Positions 45,728 to 56,500 of a DNA stretch of 64,000 nucleotides are shown piece by piece; positions within the stretch are counted from its first letter, which is position 1; the number at the start of each line of letters is the position of its first letter. The notes under the pieces were generated by a model. It was not told where the DNA came from, made no database searches, and was given only the letters and a program-made list of their open reading frames with translations. A program made the translations under genes and the position numbers. Source of the DNA: Antedon mediterranea. Lineage: Eukaryota; Echinodermata; Crinoidea; Comatulida; Antedonidae. Location: assembly GCF_964355755.1 (NCBI RefSeq), contig NC_092672.1, positions 25,418,501 through 25,482,500 of the forward strand, written 5' to 3'.

Positions 45728-46004
45728 TTTATGAATTAAATGTTAGAATAATAATTAGTATTGTACGATCCGACAGCTTCTCAGACTAAGTTTCATTATA
45801 CGGCTATGATGTATTTTCAATCGAAACTTTATTTTATCATACCAGGTACTGTATGCCTAGAAAATAAATAATAATCCTGTAGTTTAAATACATTGAATTA
45901 AAAATTAATTTCAACAAAATATTCTATCATTTATTCCCTTGATCTTGGCATTTGTAACACAGTGAAAGGCCATTGTCAACTTCACAATACAATTATTTGA
46001 AATA

Positions 46005-47185
46005 CTAGAGGGTGAGCTCGCTTCGCTCGCTCCCCCTCTAGGAAGTGTAGACGATGGTTCTCGGAATGATAATGTTCTCCTTATACATTTTCTGTCGGTT
46101 ACCATTATTGAAAATGCTTGACATTCGTAAAACTAAACTACTTTGTTTCACAGTGTTTTAGATGATTAATAACATTTTAAAGTATAGTTTTTATTGTTTG
46201 GTAGGGCCCTTTGGGGAGGCGGAGGTCATTTGAGGGAGGTGCTTATTCGAGGGATATATGCTAAATTTTTTAGTTTTAATAATATGGTAACATTTATAAT
46301 CAAATGAAATCCTCTAATAGATATGAAAAGTGCTAAAAAAGAATAACAAATGCTTGGTAAATTGTAGATAACAGTGCGGTGAATTCTACTACAAATAGTA
46401 TAATTTTGTTATTATAAATATGTGGATGGACGTTTACTAGATAGTTGGGTTGGGGGGGGGGGGGTTTATTATTCAAAGTGATGTTTTATTGGAGAGGCGT
46501 TTATTCAAATGAATACCATCCTAATAATTATTAATACATTATTTAATTTAATCATCTTTTGAAACTGCCGTAACAGAGTGGGCCCAAGAAAGAAAACATT
46601 ACGGCTTGCAACATGGGCAGACATCTCGGTCCTAACGGGACACAGGAAGATAGCCTACAGTTATTCCTGCAAGCTTACTCAATAAAACTCAGCTATCGGG
46701 ATTTCACTCGAAAAATGTCTTATCATCAAATCTCCCTATGTAATTTTATAATACTATTCCCCACAATATATTCTGATTCTTTATGACGTATATTTAATTT
46801 GATCTTTATTAATTTGCAGTATAATTTAACTACTGTACCTTCACACACGCGTGGTATGTTTTAAAATAAACAAAAAACTGAAATGGCTATGACTAATGGC
46901 CAACCACTCCTACTATCTGATTTTTTTTTCGTCTTCCAAAGGGACACTGTATTGATTGATGGAAAGTGCCTGTTTCCAGTCACCTTTAGGGTCAAATCTA
47001 TTATTTTAACTGCTCCCTTGTGTTTAAAAGAGAGAAAATATTTGAAACTAAGGTTGTTGCAAGGTGAACTTATCTTAAACCCGAAAATTACTTTGACCGG
47101 GAAGAATTGAAATTGAGAGGAAAATCTACCGAAGTTTTTGCATTGTGCTCGCCTATGTCAGAATTAACCATAATTTATATATAGA
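46005..47185 (-). mobile_element. Non-autonomous Helitron inserted into a U5 unit
   Basis: On the minus strand it starts TCTATATATAAATT and ends in a GC-rich hairpin (GAGCGAGCGAAGCGAGC) plus CTCTAG, with host A before and T after. TC...hairpin...CTAG inserted into AT, without target duplication, is the Helitron signature. Deleting 46005-47185 exactly rebuilds GAAATATGCAAATGTGG of the neighbouring units, so the boundaries are certain. Inside are a G-run (46447-46465) and a segment shared with 21660-22160; no Rep/helicase was seen. Confidence 0.88.
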
Positions 47186-47393
47186 TGCAAATGTGGCATG
47201 TCCTTTTTTGTCTTCTATTTGTTTAAAAAAATAAAAGTTTAGGAAAATTAGTAAACATTATTATTTTTATAAATTATTAGTCAAATTGTTTTAAACCGAT
47301 AGTGGTAAACTTTCTAGTGCAGCTGGACCAAGAGTTATGCATTTCGTTAATATTAGTACGGTAGGTCTACATGAATTCAAACCTATTTATTTC

Positions 47394-47443
47394 GTTTCAA
47401 CTCAATTTTTCTCAACCCTTGTTTTCGTACAAGGGTATTTATG
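47394..47443 (+). pseudogene. U5: U5 3' fragment
   Basis: From GTTTCAACTC through the Sm-like run and the final CCCTTGT/ACAAGGG hairpin; fused directly to CCTATTTATTTC of the promoter by a deletion. Confidence 0.85.
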
Positions 47444-47648
47444 ATTTAAAATGTTTGAATAATAATTAATATTTTACGATCCTACAGCTTTTCAGACTCA
47501 ACTGGTTAACTTTAAGTTACAATTATTTGAAATATGCAAATGATGGTATGTCTTTTTTTGCCTTTTATTTGTTTTAAAATATTAATCTTGTAGTTTAAAT
47601 ACATTGAATTAAAAATTAATTTCAAAAAGATATTCTACCAGCTTTCTA

Positions 47649-47681
47649 ATTACTGTGGTTTCTCTGCATCACGCATAAATC
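47649..47681 (+). pseudogene. U5: U5 5' fragment
   Basis: ATTACTGTGG then TTTCTCTGCATCACGCATAAATC; ends before the invariant loop. Confidence 0.85.
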
Positions 47682-47814
47682 ATCTGATAGGAATCTTGAT
47701 AATAATTTTGAAAGAAAAGGGTCGCCCGCTTAAATAACAAATATTTATTTTATTATCGTACTACATACTATTCTATGTATTTATCACAAAGATAGATAGA
47801 TGAATATAAAAAGA

Positions 47815-48010
47815 TATATATATATATATATATATATATGGCTCTGTTTAGGTGCGCCATATTATATAATAATTTGGACAGAGCCATTATATAATAATTT
47901 GGACAGAGCCATTATATAATAATTTGGACAGAGCCATTACATAATAATTTGGACAGAGCCATTATATAATAATTAGGTGCAGAGCCATAATTACAGAGCC
48001 ATATATATGG
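47815..48010. repeat. TA run and 25-bp tandem repeat
   Basis: After a (TA)n run, a 25-bp unit ending GGACAGAGCC repeats four times with starts of that motif at 47876, 47901, 47926 and 47951. A partial inverted echo GGCTCTG flanks it, so the block can fold on itself. Confidence 0.9.
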
Positions 48011-48280
48011 CTCTGCATAATTATAGGTAAACTAGATGGTACGCTCGCTTCGCTCGCGTAGGGCCTACCTTCTAGGTCGTTCCCACAGATGGTTCTCGAA
48101 TACACAGTAATTTCAGAGTAGCAAAACTGGCGATTTCAAATTTTCGTACCGCAGGACTATAATGTACATTTTCGTTTACAGAAACGATAAATAGACACGA
48201 TGATTTGTAGTCAACTAAAATTAGCACCCTGGGAATTACTTCCGAAGGAAAAACTTATCACAAAATGAGTCCAAATTTTT

Positions 48281-49400
48281 TATTTGGCCTAGCTCATTTA
48301 AAGAAACCCAATTTGTGTTTTCTATGTAACCAGGGAGATGTAACATTAGGGTTGAGGGATGGGAAAGCGGATAGGTGCAAAGAGGAACAATTTTTAAATA
48401 TATTCTTTATCCACTTAGTAACTAAATATTTTTTTCATGTTTTATAGGCCTATAAATAATATACCTCTAAATACAGTAAAACATTTGCGATTTCATACTT
48501 TGTTAAAACTGTCACTGTCATAATCGATAGAAATATTAAAGTCACGATACACCACTACGACGTTTATATTTTTGGTAATTATTAATTAATACAAACGTTG
48601 AGAAGGAACTGTCAGTATAAAGTTCATTTGTATATAATAATGTGTATATCTAACAGTAGAGCCTATCCACAATCTCAGTAATAAAGTTTATTTGTATAGG
48701 CCTATTTTTTATATTAACTCTAACAGTACGAACATTCACAGTAAGAAATGTTCGATTCAAATGAGGACCAAAAATAAATAGGTATTTACAGTATTGTTCA
48801 AGTTTATTCTCAAAGGGCCCATCCATATATTTTCTATTTGGCCTAGCTCATTTTTAAAGAAACCCAATTTGTGTTTTCTATGTAACCAGGGAGATGTAAC
48901 ATTAGGGTTGAGGGATGGGAAAGCGGATAGGTGCAAAGAGGAACAATTTTTAAATATATTCTTTATCCACTTAGTAACTAAATATTTTTTTCATGTTTTA
49001 TACGCTTATAAATAATATACCTCTAAATACAGTAAAACATTTGCGATTTAATACTTTGTTAAAACTGTCACTGTCTTAATCGATAGAAATATTAAAGTCA
49101 CGATACGACACCACTACGACGTTTATATTTTTTGGTAATTATTAATTAATACAAACGTTGAGAAGGAACTGTCAGTATAAAGTTCATTTGTATATAATAA
49201 TGTGTTTATAAATCTAACAGTAGAGCCTATCCACAATCTCAGTAATAAAGTTTATTTGTATAGGCCTATATTTTTATATTAACTCTAACAGTACGAACAT
49301 TCACAGTAAGAAATGTTCGATTCAAATATGAGGACCAAATATAAATAGGTATTTACAGTATTGTTCAAGTTTATTCTCAAAGGGCCCATCCATATATTTA
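48281..49400. repeat. Internal tandem duplication in the Helitron
   Basis: Two ~555-bp copies, about 48281-48834 and 48835-49400. They are nearly identical, including a frame GDVTLGLRDGKADRCKEEQF that looks like repeat filler and is disrupted in the third relative at about 50200. Confidence 0.85.
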
Positions 49401-49933
49401 CCTACCGTATGTGTTAAACCAAGGGCTCAAAATGTACCTACTTGTGTTAAACCAAACTCTGGCAGACTGAGAGATAGGGATGTTCCATTCATTGCAAATC
49501 AATACATTTGTATAATCGTATATTAAATCTATCAAAATATTTTTAAAGAAAATCGGCCTGTCTTCAACATTATGATGCTGTACTCTAGCTGTTCAACCGG
49601 TTTTAAGCTATTAAAACAATTATCGTAGGAGGAAATAGGAAAATGGGAAGCCTCCTCGCATTTTTGTGGCGGGTATTTTTCAAGATGTACATCTATTAGA
49701 TAGTGTATACCACGATCGCAAAATCACCCCTATTGGGGCAAATCGTTGAACCTAAATTCGTTTTAATCGTCAATAACTAATTATCTAACTTAATTTAATT
49801 AGTAAACAGGGTTACATCAGGTGGTTAAAATATGTACCGAAAGTACGAACCAACTTTTAAATATACCATCGAGTAAAAATTCTAGAAGTAAGGCGCGATT
49901 TACCGAATTTTGCCCTTACGTAAATTTATAATA

Positions 49934-51226
49934 CTAGATGGCACGCTCGCTTCGCTCGCGTACCATCTAGGTCGTGCCCACAGATGGTTCTCGAATACAC
50001 AGTATTTTCCAGCGAGAAAAAAATGGAGATTTTAAATGTACGTACTGCAGGACCATAATACATTGTCGTTTACAGAAACGAATAAATACGATGATTTATG
50101 TAGTCAGCTAAAATTAGCACCCTGGGAATTACTTCCGAGAGAGAAACAAAATGAGTCAAATTTTTTTATTTGGACTCATTTAAACAAACCCAATTTGTGT
50201 TTTGTATGTAACAGTAAGGGTCGAGGGATGGGGGAAGAAGATAGGTACAAAGAGGAAACATTTTAAAATATATTCTTATCCACTCAGTAACGAAATATTG
50301 TTTTTAATGTTTTATAGGCCTATAAATAATATACCACTAAATACAGTAAAACATTTACGATTTAATACTTTGTTAAAACTCTCACTGTCATAGTCGATTG
50401 AAATAGTAAAGTACATGTAACGATACACCACTACGTACGTTTATATATTTTTAAATTATTAATTAATACAAACGAATTGAGAAGCAACTGTCAGTAATAA
50501 CGTTTATTTATTTGTATATCATATGTTTATAATCTAACAGTAGGGCCTACCCACATTCACAGTAATAAAGTTTATTTGTATATTTGTTTATATTATATCT
50601 AACAGTACCAACGCTCACAGTAAGAAATTTGCGATTCAAATTGCGATCAAAAGTGGTTAATACCTTAACAGTATTGTACAGCATTGCAATACTATTTATG
50701 TTTTTTCTCCAAGGGGGCCCATAAATCTAAATCTATACCTCTATGGTTAAACCAAATAATTTTGAATGTTCCATTCATCACAAATCAATACATTTGTAAA
50801 AACGTATATTACATGTATCAAAATAGCATTTTTTTAAGAAAATCGGCCTGTCTTCAACATTATGACGCTGTACTCGAACTGTTCAACCGGTTTTCAGCTA
50901 TTAAAAACAATTATCGTAGGAGGAGATAGGAAAATGCGAAGTGTCCTTGTATTATTGTGTGCGGGTATTTTTCAAATTGACAGCCATTAGACAGTGTATA
51001 CCACGATCGGAAAACACCCCTATTTGGGGCAAATCGTTGAACCTAAATTCGTTTTAATCGTCAATAACTAATTATCGAACTCAATTTAATTAGTAAACAG
51101 GGTTACATCAGGTGGTCAAAAAATAAGTACCGAAAGTACGAACCAACTTTATATACCATCGAGTAAACATTCTAGAAATAACGCACGATTTACCGATTTT
51201 TGCCCTTACGTAAATTTATATATAGA
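49934..51226 (-). mobile_element. Nested Helitron (1293 bp)
   Basis: Minus strand: TCTATATATAAATTTACG start at 51226 and a near-perfect CTAGATGG...CCATCTAG hairpin at 49934-49970 as the 3' end, then T. It sits between A (51227) and T (49933) of the outer element. Its interior parallels the outer one without the internal duplication. Confidence 0.85.
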
Positions 51227-51230
51227 TAGA

Positions 51231-51798
51231 TGCGCCCTCTCTTAATTTATTCAAAATCATAAAGTCAACCGTGCGTGTCATGTCAACAGAGTAATAACGT
51301 CATTTTTGAAAACAAATTACGATGCTTGAGAAAGGTGTACCTATATTTTTGTTAATTGTTTATTAAATTTTGCAAATATAAAGGGATCATCCATGTAAAG
51401 TATCCGTAAAATATATTAGGCTAGATAAAAAAATAACTGTTCATTCACCTAACCCTTAAAATCAGTTTTTAGGCATAGTAGGCCTAGGCCTAGGCCTAGC
51501 TAGGGTAGGCCTAGCCTCTAGGCCTAGCCCTTAGTAGTAGCCCAACCTACTCTAATTGTTTAGACTAGCTAGCCTAGGCCTAGGCCTAGCCTAGGGGATA
51601 CTTGATAGATAGAGGGTGTTAGGCTAGCTATATAGGTTCTATGCTGAATCCTCTATGCCGATAGGCCGCCGTAATTCGGTGCTAGGCCTAGCTAGGGCCT
51701 ATATTTGGTCTAGGCCTAGCCTAGGCCAGACCTAAAAATAATATAGGCCTAGGCATACTCGGATCTCCACATACTCTAGCCTAGTTGGTAGAATTAAA
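51231..51798. other. Intergenic with AGGCCTAG cluster
   Basis: No gene. From 51478 to 51760 the sequence is dominated by AGGCCTAGGCCTAG-type self-complementary hexamers in both orders. Confidence 0.6.
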
Positions 51799-52194
51799 GG
51801 CGTTAGGCTAGTTCCGTTTCGCACCTGTCACTTATTTCGACTCAAAATTTGTTTAGTAACTTTATCGCGAGTACCACACCTTAGAATTATAGGCCTCAAA
51901 ATACTTTTACGAAGGAGATACACAAAAGTAACAAATAAATCCTTTAAATTGATGAATTTACAGACGTGTTTCTCGTACATCGGTTCGTGAATTTCGCGTT
52001 CAATGTTGTTGTTTCAATGGAGCGCCAAAAGAGCAATCATAATCGTAAATTCATCAATTTAAAGTGATTTATTCGTTACTTTTTGTGTGATCTCCTATTT
52101 TTTAGGCCTAATTCTAAGGTGTGGTACTCACAATAAAGTTACTTAACAAATTTTGAGTCGAAATAAGTGACAGGTGCGAAACGGAACTAGCGCC
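51799..52194. mobile_element. 396-bp foldback MITE with 8-bp target duplication
   Basis: GAATTAAA flanks it (51791-51798 and 52195-52202). Long inverted arms (CTAGTTCCGTTTCGCACCTG and its mirror) extend about 150 bp each, leaving a short centre. The inner part is related to 6560-7215. An 8-bp duplication suits hAT mobilisation (inference). Confidence 0.8.
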
Positions 52195-52202
52195 GAATTA
52201 AA

Positions 52203-53567
52203 TTAAAAAAATAATAAAGTTAATTTAATATTTTAATAGCCTAGATAAAATTTACTTTATTTTGTTTATTAATTAAGTAATTTTCAACTTTTGTGTTTGT
52301 TAAATTGTCATTAGTCTCCAAATAATAAAATAAATAGGAAGGGTGCGTTTATGTTACGGTAGCATATTAATGATTATTAATGTATTGCGAAAGTCATGTA
52401 AATATTTGCCCGGTATTAAATCAAATATCATCAAGTACATGCTAACATAGGCTTAATATTATAATTATTGTGATATTTAATTATTGTACGTTTTAAAATC
52501 AAAATAGTAATACTGATTTAGTTGGGGAGCCAGAAAGCGTTTATATTTGTATTTGATCTAATGTAATAAAAAAACTGTCTATAAATTTATTTAGGTCAAT
52601 AAAAATATTTCTTTTAATTTTTTTGGACAAAAATTGAATTGAAATATTTATTTAAAGACTGGTTTCCAAGAGGGCCCAGTTATGATCAGTGGCTGTAATG
52701 TACTTATGCACTGGGGTAACCCCCTACTCGTCTCGAAATATGTACTTTGGTTCTTTAAAGTGCACATGAGCTGGATGTGTACACTGGACCTACGGTTTTT
52801 AGTCCTTATCGGAGAAGACTCATTCTACCACCAGAACCATGGAGTGAGTGAGCCTCAAACTCCTGTCGATGTTATGGCTACGTATCCGCTCGGCCACTCA
52901 TTCAAAAAAGTTCATTAGATCAAATATAAATATATAGGCCTTGAGCAATTTGCATTAAAACTAAACCTGTAACACCAGCCATTACGAAGATATAGGCTAT
53001 AATATTTTGGCTGCCATCTTGTAAAGGCCCATAAAAGACCCCCCCCCCCCCCCCTCACTCATCACAGATTGGGCAACAAGGTTTTTCTGCTTTATTTTGA
53101 CCCACTAAAGATATTTACAAGTTTCACACGGAATACCTCTTTAAACCTGACTAGTAGAAGTAGTACAAATCAGTATATTTGAAGAGTAACATTATACTGT
53201 ATGAACAAACAAAAAACAACTTTTTAATGTAAACTTTCATTCGTTTTTCAAGAATGTATATTTAGTTCTATCTGCTGAGAGTGAGTCCTGATGATCAGAG
53301 AGTTTTAACGCATTGCATTGGAATGTTGACTTTTAACGCCACAGATTACCGTATAACAGACCAAAAACCATGAGTGTGAACATCCTTAATGTCCCCAATC
53401 GAAAACGCCAATTATTGCATTTTATAGCAAATGTCGGGTCATACTAATGTACGATCGATAGGGCCTGGTAGGCTTTTATATAAATGTTATCAAGTACTGT
53501 AGTGATGGCATTGTATTTAATGTTAATTGTAATATTTATTCATTACTATTTTTTTCTTTTCTTACAG
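52203..53567. other. Intergenic or upstream region of the CCDC62-like gene
   Basis: No exon recognised. A tRNA-like relic may lie at about 52800-52910 on the minus strand (A box TGGCCGAGCGG). A C-run is at 53040-53054. The first coding exon's 5' UTR is preceded by an acceptor (TTCTTACAG, to 53567), so a non-coding first exon and promoter probably lie in or upstream of this stretch. Confidence 0.4.
52800..52910 (-). mobile_element. Possible tRNA-derived SINE relic
   Basis: Minus strand has GAGTGGCCGAGCGGATACG, a tRNA-Ser/Leu-type A box, and a poor B box about 35 bases later. Evidence is thin. Confidence 0.3.
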
Positions 53568-53583
53568 GTAGTATTTAAAAAGA

Positions 53584-56500
53584 ATGGAATCAAGAAACAC
53601 TTCAGCAGAGAGCAACAATTACCATAGTTACTACGGAAGAGATCAGCGAAATGGAATAAAGCAGATAAATGGAAGAGGTATTAACAATAACACTTAATGT
53701 AGATTTTTTTAAATTTATTGTAAAGGTGCCCTTATATCGACATGGAACTTAACACATCTGTGTCGATATATGCGATCCAAGCAACTGAACTCAACTGACT
53801 GTTGACATAAGCTTAGTTGCTTTCAGTTGCCCATGTTCTATTTTTGCCGGAATAAGGGGCCCTCTTTTCTTTCTTAGGCCCATATCGTCCCACTGCTGGG
53901 CCAAGGCCTCTTCCAAATCTTGGCCATGCTGTGATACCGGTCTGAGCACATCTCTCCATCTCGAATAAGACTAATAACTGAAAGATGCCCAACCCGATTG
54001 CATTCTTCTTTTGACTTCTTGTGTTTGGTCACCATCAGGATGTATTCCTGACCCAGGTAGATGTGTTTTGAAACTTCTTCGAACTTTTCACTTCCTATCT
54101 TTATTTCCATTTGGTTGGTATATCTATTAAACATGGCTTTTGTTTTCGACATGTTCATTTTCATACCCACTTTTCTACTCTCTGTGTTAAGAACATCTCA
54201 GCCAACAACTCCTCCATCTCCTCCATCTCAGTAGCTGTATTTGAAATGATAACAATATCGTCAGCAAAGCAAAGGTGACTAAGGTTGCTTCCATTTATGT
54301 TTATACCTTTATTTTCCCATTCCACATTTTTGAAGATTTCCTCTAGAGCTGCTGCGAATAGTTTGGGTGATTTGGTGTCACCTTGATGCACTCCCCTTCT
54401 GATGAAAATGGTTTTACTGTCTTGGTGAAGTTGTATAATTGCTGTGGCATCGGTATAGATTTCTTTGATAATTTTGATGTATTAAGGTTCTATGCCTCGG
54501 ATTACTGCATTTGTTTATATTGAATCTAAAGCTTTCTCATGGTCTACGAAGGCTAGGCATAAAGGTAGTTGGTATTCCCTAGACTTTTCTAAATGCTTAC
54601 CAATTCAGCTTAAATGTTTAAAGTATTATATTAACATAGCCCTAGGCCTCGATGCAAGGGATTATATTCTTTTCAAATTTTCTGTAGGAGAAGTGACACA
54701 TATTTTCTACAGTTCTGTTGGTGTACATTTAATATATTCATTTTCTTATTTATTGATTTTATAGATGTGAGTGTCCAACAACCATACCACAGTACACCCA
54801 ATGCCAAAGTGATTGACTATTCTTCTAGCTCTCTTGGTAGCACAACACATCCACCATTTGATCTTCCTCCCTCTCCACTTTTAAAACGAAGTGGATCAAG
54901 TCCTGGTGCTGGTAGAACTAGCTCATCTCGAAATCATACTTCTTCATCATCAAGAGTTTATAAATCACCATCCAAACAGGTAAGTTACAGATACCACAGG
55001 TTCACCCATTTACCGTATTGGTTCTAATAGCATTTTTTCAAAAGGAAGGCATTAGAAGTGAATTTCAACACCCAAAATTGGCTGAACATGCTGCTTTAAA
55101 ATAGTTATAAAGTTCTTTATTTGTTGAGGAACAAGTAAATGTGCAAGCTATCTCTAGGCCTGATCCTGTTTGCTTGTTATTTAAACAGCAATACGTCCAT
55201 TGTGCTGGAAAATTAAGTGAAATATCTTCGAGTACTTTTTGAGGTAACCAATTAATCAGTGGGCTTCTTGTCAAAAAAAATAGGGAATTGTTCTCCAAAA
55301 TATCTAGGTGTAGACCGTTTTCTGTAAGGAAATAAATTATTCAATATCATTGTACTGGTGTGTACTTAATGGACACATTAGCCCGCGCAACGGACTATAC
55401 CATTTTCGGAACTTTGGTTTTTACACCTCAAGTTGTGTACGTACGCGATGGTGGTCATTATACGTACACAAGGTATAACTGTTGAACAATTTGATTAGTT
55501 GGTGTAATTTATCGTAGAATAACAGATTTAAAAGTAAATTAACAACTTCGTAGGTGATTTAAATGCGTGGAAGATTTATCACGCAAGTATACATATGGAG
55601 GATGTATCACGCAAGTATACAATGTACCTACGAAAAGCTTGTTTATCAACATTTCTAGCTGTACGGTGCTCGAAACAGCAGTCAAGCGTGTGCCTAATCA
55701 GCAATCTTTCCCGGGACAAGTGAATTTTATTTTATTATATTGATAAACTGTGTTAAGTCTGGCTGTGCTACTGTATGAAAAATAATAGTAAAAAAAAGGA
55801 ACACACGGTACACTATAACAAAGCAAAAAGATATTAAATGCTCAATACAATAAATACCTTTTTTAAATAGAATTATGTGTCGGACATTGAAATGAGCACC
55901 GTTCAGAAACAGAGGAAGGAGTTGCAGCTGATGATAAGCGAGTTGCAGGACCGTGACCGAGAGCTAAACGAAATGGTTGCTTCTCATCAAAAACAGTTAA
56001 AGGCTTGGGAACATGACAGACAGAAAGTACTGGCTTTGGAGCAGAAATGCAATAGGTTTGAAGGTACAAAACGCTTCGAATTTAACGTTACAAATCTTTT
56101 GATTTTCTTTTACTTCTAATGCATGCAGCAGATTATAAAATTGTTGACAGGTTATAGCTTTTAGGAATACGCTTTTCACTTCGGTGTCTGTCACACACAT
56201 ACTATTTATTACGAAAGATATACCTGATCACCTTTCTGACATACAGACCTCCCAACTCTCCTAATAATGGCGGGAGTCTGTAGATATTTTGAGTCATCTC
56301 CTACTCTCCTGATATTTTGGATAAACCCAAAAAATCTTCTGATATATATTCAATTATAATTTCTATTACTCCAGATATTGAGAATAGAAAACACACTAAT
56401 ATCGGTCCGTATAATGTTTTTTAATCCATTTATGCGTTGTTTAATTTGAATTAATGAGTTGCCAACTCCTTTTTTCGCCTTTGGCCCGCATTATAGATGT

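Larger units (their letters stand above)
23671..46004 (+). repeat. Tandem array of U5 snRNA genes
   Basis: Head-to-tail repeats, each holding one U5 snRNA (the 5' loop RNA of the U4/U6.U5 tri-snRNP that aligns exons). Recognition: CTCTGGTTTCTCT at the 5' end, the invariant loop GCCTTTTAC closed by an AAATCTTT/AAAGATTT stem, GAGGAACAACT, an Sm-site-like AATTTTTCT and a final CCCTTGT/ACAAGGG hairpin. Spacing of RNA starts is 517-530 bp or 648-650 bp. The 362- and 376-bp gaps are deletions, and three larger gaps contain transposons. Upstream of the RNA each unit keeps the octamer ATGCAAAT at about -246, an AGGCCTA palindrome near -90, ACCTAT...ATAGGT arms, and TATGTATATACTATAG at about -28. Downstream is GTTAGAATAATAATTAG, resembling an snRNA 3' box. 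Known biology: Pol II snRNA genes use distal octamers, proximal elements and 3' boxes, and sea urchin snRNA genes are reported as tandem arrays with TATA-dependent promoters. Confidence 0.95.
47186..47690 (+). repeat. Rearranged U5-array remnant
   Basis: Array spacer resumes after the Helitron, then scrambled pieces: the proximal region, a U5 3' fragment (47394-47443), an octamer block, and a U5 5' fragment (47649-47681). This is the right edge of the array, with internal deletions and order changes. Confidence 0.8.
48032..51230 (-). mobile_element. Helitron with a second Helitron nested in its 5' end
   Basis: Outer element on the minus strand: TCTA at 51230-51227, interrupted, continuing TATTATAAATTTACG from 49933, and ending in the hairpin and CTAG at 48035-48032, followed by T. 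It contains a tandem duplication of about 555-570 bp (TATTTGGCCTAGCTCATTT at 48281 and 48835). No replication protein is encoded; it is a non-autonomous member related to the nested copy. Confidence 0.8.

Noticed and set aside
23671-46004. Unclassified satellite or centromeric repeat
   Set aside because: The U5 core (invariant loop, stems, Sm-like run, 3' hairpin) explains the unit better.
23671-46004. CRISPR-like array because of regular spacing
   Set aside because: Units are ~525 bp, of eukaryotic type, with conserved genes and no short repeat/spacer pattern.
45911-47110. Short open frames around the Helitron and array edge
   Set aside because: No domain, no splice logic and overlap with identified repeat sequence; treated as chance frames.
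48265-50266. Thrice-repeated frame containing GDVTLGLRDGKADRCKEEQF, a candidate small gene
   Set aside because: It lies within Helitron interiors, is duplicated with the element and is broken in the nested copy; no start context or family match.
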